Assembly (NCBI GenBank): GCA_028289345.1
Contig: JANQQL010000043.1
Coordinates: 1 to 64,000, forward strand
Direction: 5' to 3'
From: Planctomycetota bacterium
GTDB taxonomy: Bacteria > Planctomycetota > B15-G4 > SIAN01
Length of the DNA: 64,000 bases
Shown: piece by piece, positions 59,499 through 64,000 of the stretch
Numbering within the stretch: the stretch's first letter is position 1
How the letters are laid out: each line of letters begins with the position of its first letter
Position numbers and translations under genes: made by a program
Notes under the pieces: model-generated
What the model was told of the DNA's origin: nothing
Databases searched by the model: none
The model's input: only the letters and a program-made list of their open reading frames with translations

Positions 59499-59655
59499 GT
59501 GCAGTCTGGCACTCCCTGTTTCCGCGACCTCCCGGACGTTGGGTCCGAAGAATAGCCGAACCCGGGAAGGCCGGGGGGAGACGAACTCAGAAGCACTCAG
59601 GAGGCCGAGCCACCACGCATTCGGAGGCTGTCACGACCCGCGCGTCATCGTCGAA

Positions 59656-59687
59656 CCCGCAGGCGAATCCATCGATTCGCCTGCGGG
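59656..59687. repeat. Perfect 14-bp hairpin between the repeat-rich protein and the kinase gene
   Basis: CCCGCAGGCGAATC (59656-59669) and its exact complement GATTCGCCTGCGGG (59674-59687) are separated by CATC. It starts 61 bases after the stop of the secreted repeat protein (minus strand). There is no T-run on either strand, so it is a terminator-like or REP-like hairpin rather than a classic intrinsic terminator. Confidence 0.8.
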
Positions 59688-59748
59688 CCGACTCGCGTCG
59701 CAATGAAGGTTCCTCGATCGGGCAAGCCGAGGTTGTCGGAGCCCCGGG

Positions 59749-60978
59749 TTACTCGGTCCCGTCTGACAGAATGTTGTCGTCGCCCAAGACCCGCCCCTTC
59801 TTGGCCACCACCGAGCCGGTGAACAGGTTGTCCGAGCCAGTGATCTCGGCGCGCAGGTTGGTCGCCCGGAACGTCCCGGTGAACGAGTTACTGTCACCGC
59901 TCACGCCGAACGAGTCGATTGGATCCGCCGAGAACGAAATCGCAAGCATGTGATCCACGGCCGCGCCCAGGTCGCAGTTGTCGCCGACGAAGTCGATGGA
60001 TCCTTCCGCGACCAAGGTGAAAGAACCTTGAATGCCGTCTCCGATCACCGAGATGTTGCCAGTCGAGTACACCGTCTTGCCATTGAGAGCAATGGACCCT
60101 GTTTGGGTGACAGGCAAGCCGTTGGAGTCGGCAACGATGGAAATGTCTCCGACGAACCGCGTGCCATCGGCGGTCGCCTGGGTGTCGTACCAGTTTTGGT
60201 CATGGGGAATCGCCGGCAGCGGTTCCGCAGCCGAGTGGGTTTGGGCTCCGAAAAGATGCCCCGTCCCCGAGACTTCCAGGGTCGCCCCGTAGCAAGACTC
60301 TCTGGACAGTTCGTGATTGGAACCCTCGACAACCATCTTGCCGCTGGTCTGAACGTCGCCATGGAACGTGTTTCCCGTCCCGTTGACCCGCAGGGCAAGA
60401 GCGGGCCCGTTGGTTTGAAAGACCGGGTCCAGCCAAATCGTATGCTGCTCCAGAGCGTGGCCAAGACTCGTCTCCAAAGCGCTGACACGCGCGTCGTACA
60501 AGGCCTGGTCGTAGCAGTACAGAGTGCCGACTTCTTCCCCGAGATCGCCTTCCACGTCCCCGGTCGTGGCAAGAGCTTCGGTGCTGGCCGGTCCAGGAGG
60601 ATTGTTGCTGTCCAAGAACAGAGCTTCGACCGCGTGGAGGGTGCCGTTGTCCCGCCACGTTCCGATGTCGGTCGAGCTGGGAGCCGAGAGCACCGTCTCG
60701 GTGATCATTTTTTGGACGAACTTCAGCAATTCGGTGGTCCGAGCCGGATCGTTGACGATGTCGATGGGAACAAGCACGCGCAAGTTCTCCGCGGCGATCT
60801 CCACCGACATGTAGCGTTCGATCCCCCCACCGTGGGTTGGACCGGAAGCTACCACATCGCCGTGATCACCCACCAAAGCGGTGGAAACGGGCAAATCTTG
60901 GACTTGAGCCGCGGCGACTCCCGCAAGCACAAGGCTCGAGCCGATCAACGACATCTTCAGAGCGAGGTGATTCATCAT
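59749..60978 (-). CDS. Secreted repeat-rich protein of unknown function (probable beta-helix)
   Basis: This 409-residue protein has a signal peptide (MMNHLALKMSLIGSSLVLAG, cleaved near AAAQ). The C-terminal ~230 residues contain degenerate repeats of the form G-x-x-N/H-x-F-x-G (GTGNTFHGDV, GTGHLFGAQT, GDSNSFTGTF, GSDNLFTGSV, GDDNILSDGT) interspersed with short strands, as in right-handed beta-helix or polymer-like surface proteins. The ATG at 60978 has AGGAG 10 bases upstream. It has no sorting signal, lipobox or catalytic motif. I do not recognise a named family; a surface or fibre-forming role is an inference. Confidence 0.7.
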   Translation of the reverse strand: MMNHLALKMSLIGSSLVLAGVAAAQVQDLPVSTALVGDHGDVVASGPTHGGGIERYMSVEIAAENLRVLVPIDIVNDPARTTELLKFVQKMITETVLSAPSSTDIGTWRDNGTLHAVEALFLDSNNPPGPASTEALATTGDVEGDLGEEVGTLYCYDQALYDARVSALETSLGHALEQHTIWLDPVFQTNGPALALRVNGTGNTFHGDVQTSGKMVVEGSNHELSRESCYGATLEVSGTGHLFGAQTHSAAEPLPAIPHDQNWYDTQATADGTRFVGDISIVADSNGLPVTQTGSIALNGKTVYSTGNISVIGDGIQGSFTLVAEGSIDFVGDNCDLGAAVDHMLAISFSADPIDSFGVSGDSNSFTGTFRATNLRAEITGSDNLFTGSVVAKKGRVLGDDNILSDGTE

Positions 60979-61635
60979 GACAGCGTTTCTCCTGGACAAC
61001 CAAGGGTCTTGGCTTCTGCGACAATTCGATTGATCGGACGAATGGCTTCTCCGACCGAACATCGCGGGTGACTTTTTGGACGCACGGATCCCCACCACGC
61101 GTCTCGTTGACATTGATGGAATGCCGCGCAACTGACGAATTTCACAATGAACTTGTTGGTGTTTCCGATTCGGAGGGCGGAATCAACTCGGCGCGATTTC
61201 GCTCCTGGCAAGGACTCCAGGAACCGGACAAAGTGCGTCGCGCAACATCGAGGTTCGGCGAATCGCATGACCGAGGGCTCACACGAAGCCCGCCCCCGCC
61301 GCGAAGCAAGAGTTCACCGCGGAGCCGGATGTTCTCCCCTACCGCCCAACGAGAGCCGCTCTTGCGGTCGTGAAGTTCCCAGCGCCGACCCCGGACGCCG
61401 CGTCCACGCGGATGACGAGAGCGTCGCGAACTCGGGCTGCCTGGCGATTCCTGACCGTGAGGCCCGCGCGCTGAGTGAAAGGTCTGTTAGCGTCGTTAGA
61501 CTCTTCAGCCATGGAAACGACACCCGGCGGTTTGCCGAAGTTTTAAAAAACGATCGAACAACTTCGGGAATCCCCGGAAAAACAGGCCGACGTATCCAAT
61601 CTGGTCAACTCGATACCGAACACAAATGAGACAAG
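60979..61635. other. Long intergenic region with no supported gene
   Basis: There are 657 bases between divergent genes. Open frames such as 61147-61629 lack any domain, have unusual Arg/Ser-rich composition and are not believed. Toward the right end the sequence becomes AT-richer (TTTTAAAAAA at 61541-61550), consistent with a promoter for msrB. I see no tRNA or sigma-54 box. Confidence 0.5.
61535..61567. repeat. 8-bp inverted repeat upstream of msrB
   Basis: CCGAAGTT (61535-61542) and AACTTCGG (61560-61567) flank an AT-rich 17-base spacer, about 70 bases before the msrB start. It could be an operator or a leader hairpin; no regulator is linked. Confidence 0.4.
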
Positions 61636-62043
61636 ATGAGCGACCCCGAAACGAAGAGTGAGGCTGACTGGAAGCGAGAGCTTTCCCCGCAACAGTTCGA
61701 AGTGTGCCGGCGCAAAGGAACGGAGCGTGCGTTCACCGGCAAGTACTGGGATTGCAAAGAGACCGGGACTTATCGCTGTGTGTGCTGCGGGAGCGAGCTG
61801 TTCCACTCCTCTGCGAAATACGACTCCGGTTCCGGGTGGCCGAGCTTCTATGAAGCCCTGGACCCCGAGCGCGTGAAGGTCACGGAAGACCACTCCCATG
61901 GAATGCACCGGTTGGAAGTCACTTGCCGGCGCTGTGGCTCACATTTGGGACACGTGTTCGACGATGGCCCGCAACCCACGGGCAAGCGCTACTGCATCAA
62001 TTCGGTTTCCTTGGATCTCGCCAAGCAAGACCCGAACGCCTGA
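61636..62043 (+). CDS. msrB: Peptide-methionine (R)-S-oxide reductase MsrB
   Basis: This enzyme of 135 residues reduces methionine-R-sulfoxide in proteins. It has the zinc cysteines CVCCG and CRRCG, the core SSAKYDSGSGWPSFYEAL, and the catalytic cysteine near the C-terminus in RYCINSVSLDL. It is a stand-alone, cytosolic form (no signal peptide, no MsrA fusion). A plausible purine-rich site (GAGACAAG) lies just before the ATG. It is followed 27 bases later by a small membrane protein, possibly co-transcribed. Confidence 0.96.
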   Translation: MSDPETKSEADWKRELSPQQFEVCRRKGTERAFTGKYWDCKETGTYRCVCCGSELFHSSAKYDSGSGWPSFYEALDPERVKVTEDHSHGMHRLEVTCRRCGSHLGHVFDDGPQPTGKRYCINSVSLDLAKQDPNA

Positions 62044-62070
62044 GGCTTTGGAACGAACGGGAGATCCTTC

Positions 62071-62595
62071 TTGCCCGACATTCGATTTCACCTGAGACGA
62101 GAGGACTTGGTCGCGTTTGCTCAGTATCACGCGGATCATTCCCGGGATTTGCTGAGAACCCGGCGCCGGCAAGTTCACCTCTGGCCACTTCTATTCTTGT
62201 GCACCGGACTGCTTGCCAGTTCGGTTCACGCCGACCGCCGGTTCCTTTGGGGCGCCGCGGGAGTGGCTCTGACCTGGTGGCTGACGATGCCTTGGATTCT
62301 CCGCGGATTGCAACGACGACGCTCTCTTCGCCACGAGCTCGAGGAAACCAATCGAACATTGCTGGGGGATCATCACTACGCGGCGGACGGCCCCGGTCTG
62401 ACGGTTCTGACCAAAGAGCCGCGTCCACCGATCCATTGGATGGCCATCGATCGAACCGCGGCCACTCCCTCTCATTTGTTCCTGTACCTCACCCAAGACA
62501 CGGCGCTGATCGTCCCGCGACACAACATCACTCACGGAGACTTCGACCAGTTTCGAGATTTCGTGACCGCCCGCACCCGACCAGCAAATCCTTGA
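62071..62595 (+). CDS. YcxB-like small membrane protein
   Basis: This 174-residue protein has two adjacent transmembrane helices (VHLWPLLFLCTGLLASSV and FLWGAAGVALTWWLTMPWIL) followed by a short beta-rich C-terminal domain (GDHHYAADGPGLTVLTKEPR, LFLYLTQDTALIVPRH). This arrangement fits YcxB-like proteins, whose function is unknown. Start is TTG at 62071 with GGGAGA about 6 bases upstream. It follows msrB on the same strand. Confidence 0.65.
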   Translation: MPDIRFHLRREDLVAFAQYHADHSRDLLRTRRRQVHLWPLLFLCTGLLASSVHADRRFLWGAAGVALTWWLTMPWILRGLQRRRSLRHELEETNRTLLGDHHYAADGPGLTVLTKEPRPPIHWMAIDRTAATPSHLFLYLTQDTALIVPRHNITHGDFDQFRDFVTARTRPANP

Positions 62596-62623
62596 GGTCC
62601 CGGCCGACCGTTCGACGGACCGA

Positions 62624-62651
62624 GAGCGGGGCCGGTCCACTGACCCCGCTC
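62624..62651 (+). terminator. Hairpin between convergent genes (weak terminator candidate)
   Basis: GAGCGGGG (62624-62631) pairs with CCCCGCTC (62644-62651) around a 12-base loop; the downstream sequence is only moderately T-rich (CCTTGTGTCTTTCC). It is placed where the msrB/YcxB-like transcript meets the lysine aminotransferase gene. Confidence 0.5.
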
Positions 62652-62691
62652 CCTTGTGTCTTTCCGAGCCGTCACTTCCGGCGACGTCCGT

Positions 62692-64000
62692 TCATCCGCC
62701 CGCCAGCACCGATTGCAAGATGGCGAGTGCCTGGTCCACATGCTCCCGACCAAACGTCAATGCGGGGCGAAAGCGAATCGAGCGTGGCCCGCAGGGAAGC
62801 GTCGCGAGGCCTGCCTCCCACAAGCTTGTGCGAACTCGATCTCGACGCGCGCCATCGGGGAGGTCGAACGCCAGCATCAAGCCACGCCCCCGGGTGTTCT
62901 GCATCTCGGCAAAATCCTTTGCCGTGTCTTGCAGTCCCTCCAGGAAGTAGGAGCCGACCTGGGCCGCCCGTTCGACCAGCTGTTCCTGATGAATGATGTT
63001 CAGGTACTGGGCGCAGCGAACCATGTCGACGAGGTTGCCCCCCCAAGTCGAGTTGATCCGTGACGAGCGGTGGAAGACGTTCTCTTTCACCGAATCGATC
63101 CGGGTGGTGGACATGATGCCGCACACCTGAGTTTTCTTGCCGAAGCACACCAGGTCGGGCACCACGCCGAACTGCTGGTAGGCCCACATGGTGCCGGTCA
63201 GCCCCATGCCGGTTTGCACTTCGTCGAAGATCAATAGCGCGCCGTGCCGGTCCGCCATTTCCCGCAGACTTTGCAGGAACTCGGGCCGAAAGTGGTTGTC
63301 GCCTCCTTCTCCCTGGATTGGTTCGATGAGAATCGCCGCAATCCCGTGGGGGTCCTTGGCAAACGCCGCTTCCATTTCTCGAAGTGCGGACGTCTCCCGT
63401 TCCGCGGCGGCTTCCTCGTTCACAGGAAACATGATCTTCGGATTCGAGATCCTTGGCCAATCGAACTGGGGAAAGTCCTGAGTCTTCGCGAGCTCGGTGT
63501 TGGTCACCGAAAGCGTGTATCCCGAACGACCGTGAAACGCCTCGCGGAAGTGCAGGATCTTGTCTCCCCCCCCATTCACCCCGCCGTCTCGATTGCGTTG
63601 AATCTTCCAATCGAACGCCGCTTTCATGGCGTTCTCGACCGCCAAAGCACCTCCCGCTACGAAGAACAAATATCGAAACTCCGGCGGCGTGGCCAAGCGA
63701 CGAAAGGTCTCGATGAACGCTGCGTACTCGCGGCTGTAGATGTCGCTGTTGGAAGGATTGCTTTTCGCGGCCCACAGCAGGGACTCCACGAACTCCGGTT
63801 CATTCATCCGTGGATGATTGTGGCCGACCGGAAGGGAAGCAAAGTAGGAGTAGCAGTCCAGGTACTCCTTGCCTTCCAAGGCGTCCACCATGCGCACTCC
63901 CTCGGAGCGCTCCAAGTCGATGACCAGGTGGAATCCATCCACCAAAATGTTGTTCTGCAAAACGGGGAACACGCGATCTGCTGCCAGTTGATGCTTGGTC
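62692..64000 (-). CDS. lat: L-lysine 6-aminotransferase, 5' end beyond the window
   Basis: At least 436 residues of a class III PLP aminotransferase are present. Lysine epsilon-aminotransferase hallmarks are FPVLQNNILVDGFHLVIDLE, FVAGGALAVENAMKAAFDWK, HFREAFHGRSGYTLSVTNT, ILIEPIQGEGGDNHF, LLIFDEVQTGMGLTGTMWAY and the PLP lysine in VCFGKKTQVCG. It converts L-lysine and 2-oxoglutarate to 2-aminoadipate semialdehyde and glutamate. The frame stays open through the right edge, where TKHQLAADR precedes the GTG at 63972, so the true start lies outside the window. No dehydrogenase partner is visible. Confidence 0.94.
   Translation of the reverse strand, partial: TKHQLAADRVFPVLQNNILVDGFHLVIDLERSEGVRMVDALEGKEYLDCYSYFASLPVGHNHPRMNEPEFVESLLWAAKSNPSNSDIYSREYAAFIETFRRLATPPEFRYLFFVAGGALAVENAMKAAFDWKIQRNRDGGVNGGGDKILHFREAFHGRSGYTLSVTNTELAKTQDFPQFDWPRISNPKIMFPVNEEAAAERETSALREMEAAFAKDPHGIAAILIEPIQGEGGDNHFRPEFLQSLREMADRHGALLIFDEVQTGMGLTGTMWAYQQFGVVPDLVCFGKKTQVCGIMSTTRIDSVKENVFHRSSRINSTWGGNLVDMVRCAQYLNIIHQEQLVERAAQVGSYFLEGLQDTAKDFAEMQNTRGRGLMLAFDLPDGARRDRVRTSLWEAGLATLPCGPRSIRFRPALTFGREHVDQALAILQSVLAGG

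Noticed and set aside
59950-61071. 373-codon open frame on the + strand
   Set aside because: It is antisense to the secreted repeat protein; no domain or signal peptide, and the minus-strand product has a clean signal peptide.
61147-61629. Possible 160-residue gene before msrB
   Set aside because: Arg/Ser-rich composition, no domain, no ribosome-binding site, and lies in a region with no coding-like pattern.

Overview
The window is 64 kb of GC-rich, densely packed bacterial chromosome. Many start codons are GTG or TTG, many genes are coupled by 1-8 nt overlaps (ATGA, TGATG, TTGA), and Shine-Dalgarno sites are clear in only some cases. The gene content suggests a Gram-negative bacterium with a complex surface. 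It includes an exosortase E/protease fusion with short C-terminally anchored substrates, a DUF2723 glycosyltransferase, a sulfatase-fold lipoprotein, Ser/Thr-kinase/AAA/TPR signalling, a sigma-54-type promoter and a LapA-domain protein. Planctomycetota is my best guess and Myxococcota is the main alternative. This is inference; no rRNA, tRNA or ribosomal-protein gene is present to decide it.

Region 1 (about 1.3-33 kb) is an exopolysaccharide (EPS) / protein-sorting island. It holds an outer-membrane export lipoprotein, a chain-length (Wzz/GumC) protein and a degenerate CpsD-like ATPase in one operon. Around them are family 4, family 2 and WecG/TagA glycosyltransferases, a WecB epimerase, two SGNH proteins, two deacetylases (PIG-L and NodB type), a DUF2723 GT-C enzyme and a sulfotransferase. 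A five-gene nucleotide-sugar operon encodes glucose-1-phosphate cytidylyltransferase, an NAD-dependent epimerase/dehydratase and three methyltransferases. Its centre is a VPEID-CTERM-type substrate followed by exosortase E/CPBP protease and the initiating sugar transferase. thiC and an Hsp20 pair with a strong sigma-54 promoter candidate interrupt the island at 16.7-19.8 kb. No flippase or polymerase was recognised in the window.

Region 2 (33-49.7 kb) is mainly metabolic: an acyl-CoA carboxylase carboxyltransferase, NadA, a sulfatase-like lipoprotein, an AtuA / AtuA-small-domain / phosphate acyltransferase operon, an enoyl-CoA hydratase, two more membrane glycosyltransferases, and queA-ligA.

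Region 3 (49.9-64 kb) carries a long-chain acyl-CoA ligase, a second VPEID-CTERM-like small protein (51834-52091), and a class V aminotransferase with a SerB-like phosphatase. These are followed by a hybrid histidine kinase, a 1215-residue Ser/Thr kinase-AAA-TPR protein, a secreted repeat-rich protein, MsrB, a YcxB-like membrane protein and a 5'-truncated lysine 6-aminotransferase.

The most interesting signal is the exosortase E system: an adjacent substrate, a second unlinked substrate, and an exosortase frame that opens directly behind the substrate stop codon with no ATG or GTG start. No CRISPR array, insertion sequence, tRNA or rRNA gene was seen.
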